Positions 8,991 through 17,456 of a stretch of 64,000 bases of DNA are shown here, piece after piece. Each line of letters begins with the position of its first letter. Positions within the stretch are counted from its first letter, which is position 1. Position numbers and translations under genes: made by a program. Below the pieces are notes generated by a model, which was given only the letters and a program-made list of their open reading frames with translations, was not told the origin of the DNA and did no database searches. Source of the DNA: Endozoicomonas sp965196975 (GTDB lineage: Bacteria; Pseudomonadota; Gammaproteobacteria; Pseudomonadales; Endozoicomonadaceae); assembly GCF_965196975.1 (NCBI RefSeq), contig NZ_OZ239981.1, positions 5,766,001-5,830,000 of the forward strand. Reading direction: 5' to 3'.

Positions 8991-10730
8991 TTATTCGAAA
9001 ACGCCGGGTTTCCCGGCGTTTTTTATTTGGGTCAGGAAGTCTATGACTATTTTAACTTCTGGATGATGTAAGTATTGAATGATGTATCGTGCCTCTTTTT
9101 CACTTACCCTAAGGCAATTGCGAATACTGTTTGAGCGTTGCTCATACAATTGCCGCAGAGTGGTAAAACAACTGCTTAGTTCTATAGCTCTATTCTTGCC
9201 AATAGTTGGTATGCTCAGGGCTCTGATCTGTTGATCAACCCTTTTGGGCCTTTGTATTGACGTTAAATACTGCTGACTGTCTTCCATCCCCATGCCGGAA
9301 AGATGCAGCGTTTGTTGATCAAGCTTTAACATATCCACCAGTGTTCTTACCTTGCCTGAGCTTACCAGTTGTTGAATGCGTGGTTTGTTGATTCCTGAGA
9401 GCTGTAGTCCTTGTTTTCCCACAAGCCATACCAGGCGAGCGATAAATTGTTCTTCACAATCAGGTGACATTGTAAGACAGGTAAAGGGGGTATAGAGGTT
9501 GGCATCCGGGAGTTCAGGTTTTATTCGGTTTTCCGGACGAAATAGAACCTGACCAAAGACCGGAGTAGAGTTGCCTTTGAGTTTGATGCTGATTTGGTCT
9601 CCTACAGCAAGCTCTTTCTTTTTCAGGTTTTGAACACTTCCCAATGAAATGGTTGAGATGGTTCTGTTTTTGATTATTACGGGCTTAATATGAACCACTG
9701 GTGTGATATGACCGGTTCGCCCAATGGTAAATTCAATCGCTTGTACTCCTGATGTTGTTGTTTCTGGTGGAAACTTCCATGCCATGGCCCAGTCCGGTGT
9801 ATTCCCTGTCCAGCCAAGCTTGTTCCTTAAGGTATTGCTGTCTGCTTTAATGACGATTCCATCCATCAAAAACAGTGGCTTTTTGAAGGTTGCGTAGTGC
9901 TCAAGGTGTTGTTTGATTTCGGGGTAGGATGCAGTTCGGTGGGTATGCTCCAGGGGAAGAGGAAAGCCCATGTCGGCTAAGGATTTTATTGACAGAAAAT
10001 CGCTGATAAAAGGGCTGTTGATCCATTGCCATGGGAAAAAATCAAAGGCTTTTACTGCTTCCGTTTCCGGTTCAGCCCTGTTGAGCTGACCTGCCACCAG
10101 ATGCCGGGCACTGGCATACTGCTCAAGAATAGAAGGGGGGATGATATCAAGCCTCGTGAATAGTTCTCCATGAAGAGCAAGTTCGTTTTTTTCATCATTA
10201 TTATTCAGAGGTGATAATGTTTTGGGGACTAGCGGCATTTGCTGAATATGATGGAGTATATCCACGCCTTCTTCGCCATTACCGCGGGTGGAAGCTTTGA
10301 CTAACCGTCCATTTTTATAGACGAGCTCCACTGCAACGCCATCAATCTTAGGCTGTACCAAAGCTCCACTGCCAGATAATTGCTGTAAAAAGCGTTTTAT
10401 TTCTTCTTCAGACTGGGCTTTCATCAAGCTACCCATTCGAGCCTGATGATGAATCGTGTATTGATTGTGAGGTGTTTGGAGAGAGGATTTCTCTGTTTCT
10501 ATGGAAGGGAAACACTCTTGCCAAACTGTCAGTTTCTCAACGAGAGCATCGTATTCACCATCGCTGATAATGGGGACGTTTTGGTTGAAGTACAGTTCAT
10601 TATGGTAAGCAACTTCATCAGATAGCGCGCTGATATTCTCAGTTGCCTCGTCTTGATTCCACTGAGGGCAATCATCTGCCCAGGCAGGTAGAAGAAAGGT
10701 TATCCACAGGAGAGCTATTATTTTTTTCAT
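8991..10730 (-). CDS. ligB: NAD-dependent DNA ligase LigB
   Basis: A LigB-type ligase of 579 residues (E. coli LigB has 560). The adenylation motif KIDG is near residue 127, in VQPKIDGVAVELVY. A nucleotidyltransferase and OB-fold region follow, then helix-hairpin-helix-like segments. Unlike LigA it lacks a BRCT domain. The N-terminus MKKIIALLWITFLLPAWA looks like a cleavable signal peptide, as in E. coli LigB, which is odd for a ligase. Its last codons contain the terminator hairpin of the convergent pilin gene. Confidence 0.9.
   Translation of the reverse strand: MKKIIALLWITFLLPAWADDCPQWNQDEATENISALSDEVAYHNELYFNQNVPIISDGEYDALVEKLTVWQECFPSIETEKSSLQTPHNQYTIHHQARMGSLMKAQSEEEIKRFLQQLSGSGALVQPKIDGVAVELVYKNGRLVKASTRGNGEEGVDILHHIQQMPLVPKTLSPLNNNDEKNELALHGELFTRLDIIPPSILEQYASARHLVAGQLNRAEPETEAVKAFDFFPWQWINSPFISDFLSIKSLADMGFPLPLEHTHRTASYPEIKQHLEHYATFKKPLFLMDGIVIKADSNTLRNKLGWTGNTPDWAMAWKFPPETTTSGVQAIEFTIGRTGHITPVVHIKPVIIKNRTISTISLGSVQNLKKKELAVGDQISIKLKGNSTPVFGQVLFRPENRIKPELPDANLYTPFTCLTMSPDCEEQFIARLVWLVGKQGLQLSGINKPRIQQLVSSGKVRTLVDMLKLDQQTLHLSGMGMEDSQQYLTSIQRPKRVDQQIRALSIPTIGKNRAIELSSCFTTLRQLYEQRSNSIRNCLRVSEKEARYIIQYLHHPEVKIVIDFLTQIKNAGKPGVFE
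9000..9026 (+). terminator. Rho-independent terminator of the second pilin gene
   Basis: AACGCCGGG-TTT-CCCGGCGTT followed by TTTTATTT, 21 nt after the pilin stop. It lies inside the last codons of the convergent ligB gene, so the two transcription units overlap. Confidence 0.9.
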
Positions 10731-10811
10731 GCCTTGATTAAAACATGAAAAGGCGGGTGGTTACATCATGATGAACAAGAGTGTGGGGTTCGATAAAAAA
10801 CCAGGAATGTT

Positions 10812-10882
10812 AACCACGAAGAACACAAAGGCCACAAAGTAAGAAAAAAGCTTTTCTTTGCGTGCTTTGTGATCTCTGTGGT
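10812..10882. repeat. Imperfect inverted repeat of the AACCACGAAGnnCACAAAG type (copy A)
   Basis: AACCACGAAGAACACAAAG and its inverted counterpart CTTTGTGATCTCTGTGGTT enclose a core hairpin AAGAAAA-AAGC-TTTTCTT. Related sequences lie at 16619-16710 and around 39704-39879. It is non-coding and intergenic between ligB and galE. Confidence 0.65.
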
Positions 10883-10912
10883 TCCCTTCTTTGAGCTTTT
10901 CCAGAAGGGTGG

Positions 10913-11929
10913 TTAGCTGTGATAGCCACTCGGATTGGCCGACTGCCAGCGCCAGCTATCAGAAACCATATCCTCTAGCCCTTTTTCCGCTTTCCAGCCC
11001 AGCTCATTGAGGGCTTTGTCTGGATTGGCGTAACAAGCAGCAATATCTCCGGAGCGCCTTGGGGCGATCTGGTAAGGTACCGATTTTTTCGATGCCTTTT
11101 CAAAAGCGGCGACCATTTCAAGTACGCTGTAGCCTTTGCCGACACCCAGGTTCCAGGCATGGATTCCATCAGCTTTCTGCAGTTTCTCAATAGCTCGAAC
11201 ATGTCCGATGGACAGATCAACCACATGGATGTAGTCACGTACGCCTGTGCCGTCATGTGTGGGATAGTCATTACCAAAGACGCTTAGCTTTTCCAGTTTG
11301 CCAATGGCCACCTGAGAGATATAAGGCATCAGGTTGTTGGGAATATCATTAGGGTCTTCACCGATTCTGCCAGAAGGGTGAGCACCAACCGGGTTAAAAT
11401 AGCGCAACAACGCGATTCGCCAGCTGTTGTCCGACACATGTAGATCCTGAAGGATTTCTTCTATCATCAACTTTGAACGACCATAAGGGTTGGTTGTTGA
11501 AGTTGGGAAGTGCTCACTTATGGGGAGGCTGGCAGGGTCACCATACACTGTGGCAGAAGAACTGAAGACCAGCGTTTTCACATTGGCCTGTTTCATGGCT
11601 TCCAGCAGCACCAGTGTTCCGTGCACATTGTTATCGTAGTAAGCCAGTGGCATGGAGACAGATTCTCCAACGGCTTTAAGACCTGCGAAATGTATAACTG
11701 ACGATAACTTATTGCTGCTGAACAGTGAGTTCAGCAGTTCGTGATCGCGAATATCCCCTTTCACAAACTCCAGTGTCTTGCCAGTTATTTCCTGAACCCG
11801 CTTCAGTGATTCCTCACTGCTGTTGCTGAGATTGTCCAGGACAATGATCTCATAACCATCGTTAAGAAGTTCGACACAGGTGTGGCTGCCAATATAGCCA
11901 GCACCACCGGTTACCAGGATTTTGCTCAT
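10913..11929 (-). CDS. galE: UDP-glucose 4-epimerase GalE
   Basis: GalE interconverts UDP-glucose and UDP-galactose for surface polysaccharides and galactose use. The 338-residue protein has the NAD-binding GGAGYIGSHT at residues 8-17 and the SDR catalytic pair Ser-Ser (SSSATVYG) and YGRSK. Its length is exactly typical. AGGGAAA lies upstream of the ATG. It follows nadC on the same strand after 31 nt, so the two are probably co-transcribed. Confidence 0.96.
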   Translation of the reverse strand: MSKILVTGGAGYIGSHTCVELLNDGYEIIVLDNLSNSSEESLKRVQEITGKTLEFVKGDIRDHELLNSLFSSNKLSSVIHFAGLKAVGESVSMPLAYYDNNVHGTLVLLEAMKQANVKTLVFSSSATVYGDPASLPISEHFPTSTTNPYGRSKLMIEEILQDLHVSDNSWRIALLRYFNPVGAHPSGRIGEDPNDIPNNLMPYISQVAIGKLEKLSVFGNDYPTHDGTGVRDYIHVVDLSIGHVRAIEKLQKADGIHAWNLGVGKGYSVLEMVAAFEKASKKSVPYQIAPRRSGDIAACYANPDKALNELGWKAEKGLEDMVSDSWRWQSANPSGYHS

Positions 11930-11960
11930 GCTTTTTCCCTGTTCAAGGTGTCCTTTTTAC

Positions 11961-12863
11961 TCAAAGCTGCTCAACCATCCGCATGGAAAGATCCACAGAC
12001 TGACAGTCTTTGGTCAGTGTGCCAATAGAGATGAAGTCGACACCGGTTTCTGCAATGGGCACCAGGGTCTGGTCGTTAATACCCCCGGATGCTTCCAGCT
12101 TCGGGGCTTTTCCAGAAAGTTCCCTGTTCAGCCGCACGGTTTCGGCCAGCTGGGCCAGGGGGAAGTTGTCGAGCATGATAATGTCTGCTCCAGCTTCCCT
12201 GGCAACACTGAACTCTTCCATGTTTTCCACTTCGATCTCTACCGGTTTGCCGGGAGCGATTTCGTGCGCCTTGGCGACCGTCCGGGCAATGCCGCCACAG
12301 GCAGCAATATGATTTTCCTTGATTAAAAAAGCATCAAAAAGCCCGATTCGGTGGTTGTGGCAACCTCCGGCAGCAACGGCATATTTCTGGGCTACCCGAA
12401 GACCTGGCAGGGTCTTGCGGGTATCCAGCAATTTGACGTCGGTACTACTGACCAGATTAGCATAGTGCTGGCAACGGGTTGCCGTGCCAGAGAGCGTCTG
12501 CAGGAAGTTCATGGCCGCCCTTTCTCCTGTCAGAAGGCTACGGGCAGACCCTTTGAGAACCACAAGCACCTGGTTCGGCTCTACCCGTTCCCCCTCCGCT
12601 ATGTGCCATTCCAGCTGGACATCGGGATCAATCTGACGGAAAACCTCGTCAAACCAGGGGCGTCCACAGATGACAGCATGGTCACGGCAGATAATTCGGG
12701 CAACAGACTGCTGGGACTCTGGAATCAGGGAAGCTGTAATGTCTCCAGAGCCAATATCTTCAGCCAATGCCTGACGAACATTGGTTTCTACGGCGCTTTG
12801 TATCTGGTCTCGCAGAACCGGGCTCAGGTTTTCAGGCAGCGTATAGGATACTTTCATGGTCAT
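11961..12863 (-). CDS. nadC: Nicotinate-nucleotide pyrophosphorylase NadC
   Basis: NadC converts quinolinate and PRPP to nicotinate mononucleotide in de novo NAD synthesis. The 300-residue protein shows the family blocks EDIGSGDIT, LNFLQTLSGTAT, LLDTRKTLPGLR and KENHIAACGG, and the C-terminal TIM-barrel motifs VEIEVENMEE, IIMLDN and EASGGI. Start could be ATG 12863 or ATG 12857; neither has a strong Shine-Dalgarno sequence. It lies between the panE-like gene upstream and galE downstream. Confidence 0.96.
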   Translation of the reverse strand: MTMKVSYTLPENLSPVLRDQIQSAVETNVRQALAEDIGSGDITASLIPESQQSVARIICRDHAVICGRPWFDEVFRQIDPDVQLEWHIAEGERVEPNQVLVVLKGSARSLLTGERAAMNFLQTLSGTATRCQHYANLVSSTDVKLLDTRKTLPGLRVAQKYAVAAGGCHNHRIGLFDAFLIKENHIAACGGIARTVAKAHEIAPGKPVEIEVENMEEFSVAREAGADIIMLDNFPLAQLAETVRLNRELSGKAPKLEASGGINDQTLVPIAETGVDFISIGTLTKDCQSVDLSMRMVEQL

Positions 12864-12949
12864 TCCGGAGGTTACAGGCTTGGTCGTCGTTTCTTTGGCG
12901 GGGATTATATACCCAAAGAAGGAACCGGTGCAGGCTGTCCTGACGGAAC

Positions 12950-13864
12950 CTACCTGATTCCTGCAGCGCTCAGCTGATCCATCAGTCGGTTATGGCTGCT
13001 GACGGAGACTCCCAGAATGTTTGCCTGCTTGATCAGAAAGCCATTGATAAAGGAAAGCTCAGTAACTTTCCCCTTGCGAGCATCCTGGCAGGTTGATGAT
13101 ATGTTACTGGCTGTGGTCTGGCAGACACCATGCACTTTTTCTTTGAGTGAGGTTGCACGGATTTCCAGGGCCGCCAGAACGGAGCAGGTTTCGGCTATTA
13201 ACTCATCCAGCCAGGCCTGCTTTTCACCATTATCCAGCAATTCCCCATTACGGCAGTTGAACAATGCCGTCAGGCCGTTGATACAGCTGTTGATGGCCAG
13301 CTTCTCCCATAACTTTTGCTCAATGGTGTTGCACTGACTGACCTTTAATCTGAAATGGTCGGAAAGATCATTAAAACCCTGTTCAGACCCTTGGCCGTTC
13401 CTGAGTGAGCCAATCCAAGTCTGCCCCTGACCAGCATGGTGCACCTCAAAAGGGGATGACAGATAAGCTCCATCGGTACTGGAGCCAGCCCAGACCGTCT
13501 GCGTTGGCAGAGCATCCCTGATGATCTGCTGGCTGCCCATTCCATTCTGTAGCAACAGTATCTGGCAGTTATCCGTCAGATGCGGCTTAACACTGTTTAG
13601 AGCTGCTAGTGAATCCTGGGCTTTTGTACAGACAATCAACCGGTTGATCGGGTTGTCTATCGTTTCAGGTGAGACGATATCAACATCAAACAGGGAGGTT
13701 TGGCCTGGAGTGGATAGCTTGAGTGGAATGCGTTTTTGTTCAAACTGCTGATAGCTGCTTTCTCTCAGGATGAGGCGAGGGCTTTCCCCTTTATGGCAGA
13801 GGCTGGCAGCCCAAAGGCAACCGATGCTGCCAGCGCCTAAAATATACCAGTTATCAGCGTGCAT
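12950..13864 (-). CDS. panE: 2-dehydropantoate 2-reductase (PanE/ApbA family)
   Basis: A NADPH-dependent ketopantoate reductase of pantothenate synthesis. The 304-residue protein begins with a Rossmann motif GAGSIGCLWA. It has CTKAQD after the first sheet block and the catalytic Lys region KLAINSCINGLTAL near residue 190, followed by the C-terminal helical domain with ELSFINGF. Several ketopantoate reductase paralogues exist in bacteria, so the exact substrate is inferred from the family. It is 86 nt upstream of nadC on the same strand. Confidence 0.88.
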   Translation of the reverse strand: MHADNWYILGAGSIGCLWAASLCHKGESPRLILRESSYQQFEQKRIPLKLSTPGQTSLFDVDIVSPETIDNPINRLIVCTKAQDSLAALNSVKPHLTDNCQILLLQNGMGSQQIIRDALPTQTVWAGSSTDGAYLSSPFEVHHAGQGQTWIGSLRNGQGSEQGFNDLSDHFRLKVSQCNTIEQKLWEKLAINSCINGLTALFNCRNGELLDNGEKQAWLDELIAETCSVLAALEIRATSLKEKVHGVCQTTASNISSTCQDARKGKVTELSFINGFLIKQANILGVSVSSHNRLMDQLSAAGIR

Positions 13865-13976
13865 GAATGTCTATAGACCATCAGGAGTTCAAGATACGCC
13901 GAGTCTACCATTTGCTGCCTATACTCAAACAGTTGGTGATATACCGCTTTTTAATACACAGGATGGGAGATAGAAA

Positions 13977-14192
13977 ATGAGTCATACCTATAAAATGACT
14001 GAACTGGTTGGAAGTTCAACGGTCAGTAGTGATGATGCTATTCAAAATGCTATTGCCGCAGCGGGCATGACCATAGAGCATATGGGTTGGTTTGAAGTGG
14101 TGGAGCAGCGGGGGCATATTGAAAATGGTAAAATTGCCCATTGGCAGGTGACGGTAAAAATTGGCTTCAGACTCAAGGGCAAAGATCAGTAG
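13977..14192 (+). CDS. Dodecin family flavin-binding protein
   Basis: A 71-residue dodecin: small beta-alpha-beta-beta proteins that form hollow dodecamers and store or buffer flavins. Family blocks include YKMTELVGSS, AIAAA and the flavin-stacking Trp in MGWFEVVEQRGHI. IAHWQVTVKIGF is also typical. GGGAGAT lies just before the ATG. It is divergent from the panE-like gene and upstream of yajQ. Confidence 0.93.
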   Translation: MSHTYKMTELVGSSTVSSDDAIQNAIAAAGMTIEHMGWFEVVEQRGHIENGKIAHWQVTVKIGFRLKGKDQ

Positions 14193-14334
14193 CCGGAGAG
14201 AATAGAACCTGATCCTGCCCACTCACCTGAACCTTGTCGCTGGTGTATTGATTTTCTCCATGGTCTTTCGAATACAATCATGGATACAATAGTTGTTAAT
14301 TGTTTCTTTCGATTTCTCAAGGAGATCATTCGCT

Positions 14335-14820
14335 ATGCCTTCATTTGACATTGTCTCTGAAGTGGATATGCATGAGCTGGCCAACTCTGTCGACCAGGCG
14401 AATCGTGAACTGGCGACCCGGTTCGATTTTCGAGGTGTCGATGCCAGCTACGAGAAGAGTGGCGATAAGCAGATTGTCATGACTGCGGACGCGGATTTTC
14501 AGCTGGCTCAAATGGTAGAGATGCTGAAAACCAAAATGGTTAAACGGGGAATTGATGTTAAATGCCTCGAAGTGAAGGATCACTATGGCTCTGGAAAGCA
14601 GGTCAAGCAGGAGGTTGTGGTTCGTCAGGGGCTGGAAAAGGATTTGGCTAAAAAGATCGTGAAAATGATCAAAGATGCAAAGCTTAAAGTGCAGGCAGCC
14701 ATCCAGGGCGATCAGGTTCGGGTTACCGGTAAGAAGAGGGACGATCTGCAGACGGTTATCGCCTTTTTGAGAGAAGCCGATCTGGACATGCCGCTGCAGT
14801 ACAATAATTTCAGAGACTGA
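14335..14820 (+). CDS. yajQ: YajQ family cyclic-di-GMP-binding protein
   Basis: A 161-residue YajQ/DUF520 protein beginning MPSFDIVSEVDMHELANSVD, with the family RFDFRG and KVQAAIQGDQVRVTGKKRDD blocks. Members bind cyclic di-GMP or nucleic acid and affect transcription in some Xanthomonads. The ATG at 14335 follows AAGGAGATC; the frame opens earlier at 14293. A strong terminator follows. Confidence 0.95.
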   Translation: MPSFDIVSEVDMHELANSVDQANRELATRFDFRGVDASYEKSGDKQIVMTADADFQLAQMVEMLKTKMVKRGIDVKCLEVKDHYGSGKQVKQEVVVRQGLEKDLAKKIVKMIKDAKLKVQAAIQGDQVRVTGKKRDDLQTVIAFLREADLDMPLQYNNFRD

Positions 14821-14839
14821 TTGACTGTTTCTGGCACAG

Positions 14840-14877
14840 AAAACCGTTTTCACTTGATGGTGAAAACGGTTTTTTAT
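14840..14877 (+). terminator. Rho-independent terminator after yajQ
   Basis: A 14-bp perfect stem (AAAACCGTTTTCAC / GTGAAAACGGTTTT) with a 6-nt loop, followed by a short T-run, 19 nt after the yajQ stop codon. Confidence 0.9.
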
Positions 14878-14978
14878 TTCTAAGGTAAGCTGGTATCTTC
14901 TTTTTTAAATTTGGATTTTTTTATTAGAAGAGGCAGCATGACGCTGTAAATTTGCACATTTGCGATGGAGCATATTGA

Positions 14979-16535
14979 ATGGGGCTGGCAGCAGATTCTT
15001 CGAAGAATTGGGGCGACGCCTGTAAAAGCTTTTTTAATCGCCGGGTGATTGCTCTTCTTTTTCTCGGGTTTTCAGCAGGTCTGCCCATTCTGTTGATTTT
15101 CAGCAGCCTTTCCCTCTGGCTTCGTGAGGCTGGGGTCGAGCGCAGTGCCGTCACTTTTTTCAGCTGGGCAGCATTAGGCTATTCCTTCAAGTTTGTCTGG
15201 GCGCCTCTGGTAGACCGTATTCCACTGCCGATATTGCATGGCCTGCTTGGGCGTCGCCGGTCATGGTTATTGTTATCCCAGGTCTCTGTCATTGCTGCGC
15301 TGCTGTTTATGGCCGCTCACAACCCTGTCGAAGGTCTGTTCTGGATAGCCAGTGGTGCCGTTATGCTTGGCTTTTCCTCTGCAACGCAGGATATCGTTAT
15401 TGATGCATATCGAATAGAAGCAGCGGATGATGACCTGCAGGCGATGATGTCCTCTGCTTACATTGCAGGGTATCGGATCGGTATGCTGGTTGCTGGGGCT
15501 GGCACATTAGCACTGGCCAGCTGGTTTACCATGACGGAGGAAGGTAATTACGACTATCTGGCCTGGGCCTGGGCCTATCGCTGTATGGCCGTGTTTATGT
15601 TGATTGGGGTTATTACCACGCTTCTGGTTGCGGAGCCTGATGTTGATCGTACTTCTGAGTCGCCGCACAGCACCTTTGATTACCTGCGCTTTCTGTTGCT
15701 TTTTGCCCTTGCTGCCACTGTATTTGTGATCTCTTTTACTCAGCTGGCTGATTCCCTGGATACTCTAAAAGCGGTAATGGTTGATATGGGCGTGTCCACA
15801 CCCATAGCAGGATTTCTATCTGGGATGGGGCGGTTTACTGGTAGCGTTCTGGCTGCCGCAATTGCAGCATGGTTATTGGTGAAGGCTCATCTGGCTCCAA
15901 GGGAAATGGTTAAGGAAACCTACATAGCACCCTTTGCTGACTTCTTTGAACGTTACGGCAAAGTGGCTATCTATATATTGATATTGGTAGGAACCTACCG
16001 AATTGCTGATATTGTGATGGGTACCATATCCAATGTGTTTTACAACGATATGGGGTATACCAAAGAGCAAATCGCCACCATCACAAAAACCTTTGGCCTG
16101 GTTATGACCATTGCCGGAGGCTTTTTAGGCGGGGTATTGGCCATTCGCTACGGTGTGATGCGAATTCTATGGGTTGGCGCATTGCTGGCGGCATTGTCTA
16201 ACGTGCTTTTTGCGCTTCTGGCCAATCTTGAACCATCCAGCCTCTATTTAAGCATGGTGATTGCAGCGGATAATCTAAGTGGTGGATTGGCGTCAGCAGC
16301 GTTTATTGCCTTTTTATCCAGTCTGACCAATCGAGCCTTTACGGCTATGCAGTATGCCATTTTCAGCTCGCTGATGACGTTGTTGCCCAAGCTGTTGGCG
16401 GGGTATTCAGGCACCTTTGTGGATGCCCTGGATTATCCGGTATTCTTTATTGGTTCAGCACTGTTGGGTCTGCCGGTTATATGGTTGGTGACATATGTAG
16501 GACGGCTGCTGGAAGGTCATCAGGCGGGAAAATAA
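14979..16535 (+). CDS. ampG: AmpG-type muropeptide MFS permease
   Basis: AmpG imports GlcNAc-anhydro-muropeptides from the periplasm for cell-wall recycling, and so influences beta-lactamase induction. The 518-residue protein is strongly hydrophobic with about 12-14 membrane helices. It carries typical AmpG stretches near the N-terminus: FLGFSAGLPILLIFSSLSLW, GYSFKFVWAPLVDR and GLLGRRRSWLL. The SSATQDIVIDAYR block also fits AmpG. The gene is monocistronic; a repeat element follows it. Confidence 0.93.
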   Translation: MGLAADSSKNWGDACKSFFNRRVIALLFLGFSAGLPILLIFSSLSLWLREAGVERSAVTFFSWAALGYSFKFVWAPLVDRIPLPILHGLLGRRRSWLLLSQVSVIAALLFMAAHNPVEGLFWIASGAVMLGFSSATQDIVIDAYRIEAADDDLQAMMSSAYIAGYRIGMLVAGAGTLALASWFTMTEEGNYDYLAWAWAYRCMAVFMLIGVITTLLVAEPDVDRTSESPHSTFDYLRFLLLFALAATVFVISFTQLADSLDTLKAVMVDMGVSTPIAGFLSGMGRFTGSVLAAAIAAWLLVKAHLAPREMVKETYIAPFADFFERYGKVAIYILILVGTYRIADIVMGTISNVFYNDMGYTKEQIATITKTFGLVMTIAGGFLGGVLAIRYGVMRILWVGALLAALSNVLFALLANLEPSSLYLSMVIAADNLSGGLASAAFIAFLSSLTNRAFTAMQYAIFSSLMTLLPKLLAGYSGTFVDALDYPVFFIGSALLGLPVIWLVTYVGRLLEGHQAGK

Positions 16536-16618
16536 AATATTTATCCCTGTAATATACACTAAGGGGATAACCGCTATTGCTATAGCTCGGTCAGTGGTTT
16601 TTGAAACACAGACTGAGC

Positions 16619-16710
16619 CCCCAATCACAAAGGCACGAAGATGCAAAGGTTGTTTTTCTGTGCTGTTAAGAAGGAATACTTCGTTTGTGTCTTCGTGTCT
16701 TTGTAGTTCA
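16619..16710. repeat. Imperfect inverted repeat of the CACAAAGGCACGAAG type (copy B)
   Basis: CACAAAGGCACGAAGATGCAAAGG and the inverted TTTGTGTCTTCGTGTCTTTG flank about 40 bp. It is related to the elements at 10812-10882 and 39704-39879 and lies in the gap after ampG. Confidence 0.6.
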
Positions 16711-16737
16711 ATCCTTTTAATCTTTTGCAACAGCCTC

Positions 16738-16971
16738 TTAATGGGGGGCAGTGGGCTTGCTGTCTGATGAATCCATCAGCTCTGCAACCAGCCTCTGCCG
16801 CCAAAACTCTCGGGTTCCGTCATTGGGGAGTTTGTTCAGCGTATCCTGACAGATATGAATCATCGCCTTGAGAATGTTTTCTTCCGGGTAATCCAGGTTC
16901 TCAAGTTGGCGAATAATTTCTACGGCCAGGGCAATATCTTCCGGTGCTCCATCCATGTACTTACTCTCCAT
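16738..16971 (-). CDS. Small conserved hypothetical protein, coupled to the ATL gene
   Basis: I do not recognise this 77-residue acidic, helical protein. Its ATG overlaps the end of the upstream alkyltransferase-like gene by 11 bp, which suggests translational coupling and supports it being real. The sequence EFWRQRLVAELMDSSD closes the protein. No membrane segment or cysteine motif of note. Confidence 0.65.
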   Translation of the reverse strand: MESKYMDGAPEDIALAVEIIRQLENLDYPEENILKAMIHICQDTLNKLPNDGTREFWRQRLVAELMDSSDSKPTAPH

Positions 16972-17275
16972 GCCATTGGTGCGCTTTCAGGTTGATTTTT
17001 CCAGATGAGATCGCCACTCCCTCCTGTTCCAATCGTAGTTTCTGCAGGTTGTATCGACTTGATCCATCAGGGAAAGAAATCTGACCTTTGCCGTTAATTA
17101 CTCGATGCCAGGGGAGGTCGGTCCCTGCTGGCAGTTGCTTCAGAATATTACCCACAACGCGTGCATAACCGGGAGCTCCAGCCATCTCAGCCAGCTGGCC
17201 ATAGGTTACAACACAGCCTTTCGGAATCCTGCTGAGCAGGTACCATATTTCCGAAGGGGTAAAGGGGGCAGTCAA
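16961..17275 (-). CDS. Alkyltransferase-like protein (ATL), MGMT homologue without the catalytic Cys
   Basis: ATLs bind O6-alkylguanine and hand it to nucleotide excision repair without removing the alkyl group. The protein matches the DNA-binding domain of O6-methylguanine methyltransferase (IPKGCVVTYGQLAEMAG, ARVVGNILKQ). The active-site PCHRV is replaced by PWHRV near residue 56, the mark of ATL proteins. I place the start at TTG 17275, with GGAGAG 6 nt upstream, which gives 104 residues as usual. The frame is open up to 17584, but that extra part resembles nothing and would overlap the divergent gene. Confidence 0.9.
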   Translation of the reverse strand: MTAPFTPSEIWYLLSRIPKGCVVTYGQLAEMAGAPGYARVVGNILKQLPAGTDLPWHRVINGKGQISFPDGSSRYNLQKLRLEQEGVAISSGKINLKAHQWHGE

Positions 17276-17456
17276 CGTTCGCTCTCCACGATAAAATCGA
17301 TCATAAACAATAGATTTCAGGATATTTGAAAAGTATGGAATGGGAAAGGAAAAGATATAGCTGTAATTACCATTGATTTGAGATTCAATATTGTGGATTC
17401 TGTCGCATTTATGAATTTTACAGGTGGATAAAACCTGTCCGGGGGAAGTTCGTTCT

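Noticed and set aside
12351..12977. A 208-codon plus-strand open frame over nadC
   Set aside because: Antisense to nadC, whose family motifs are complete.
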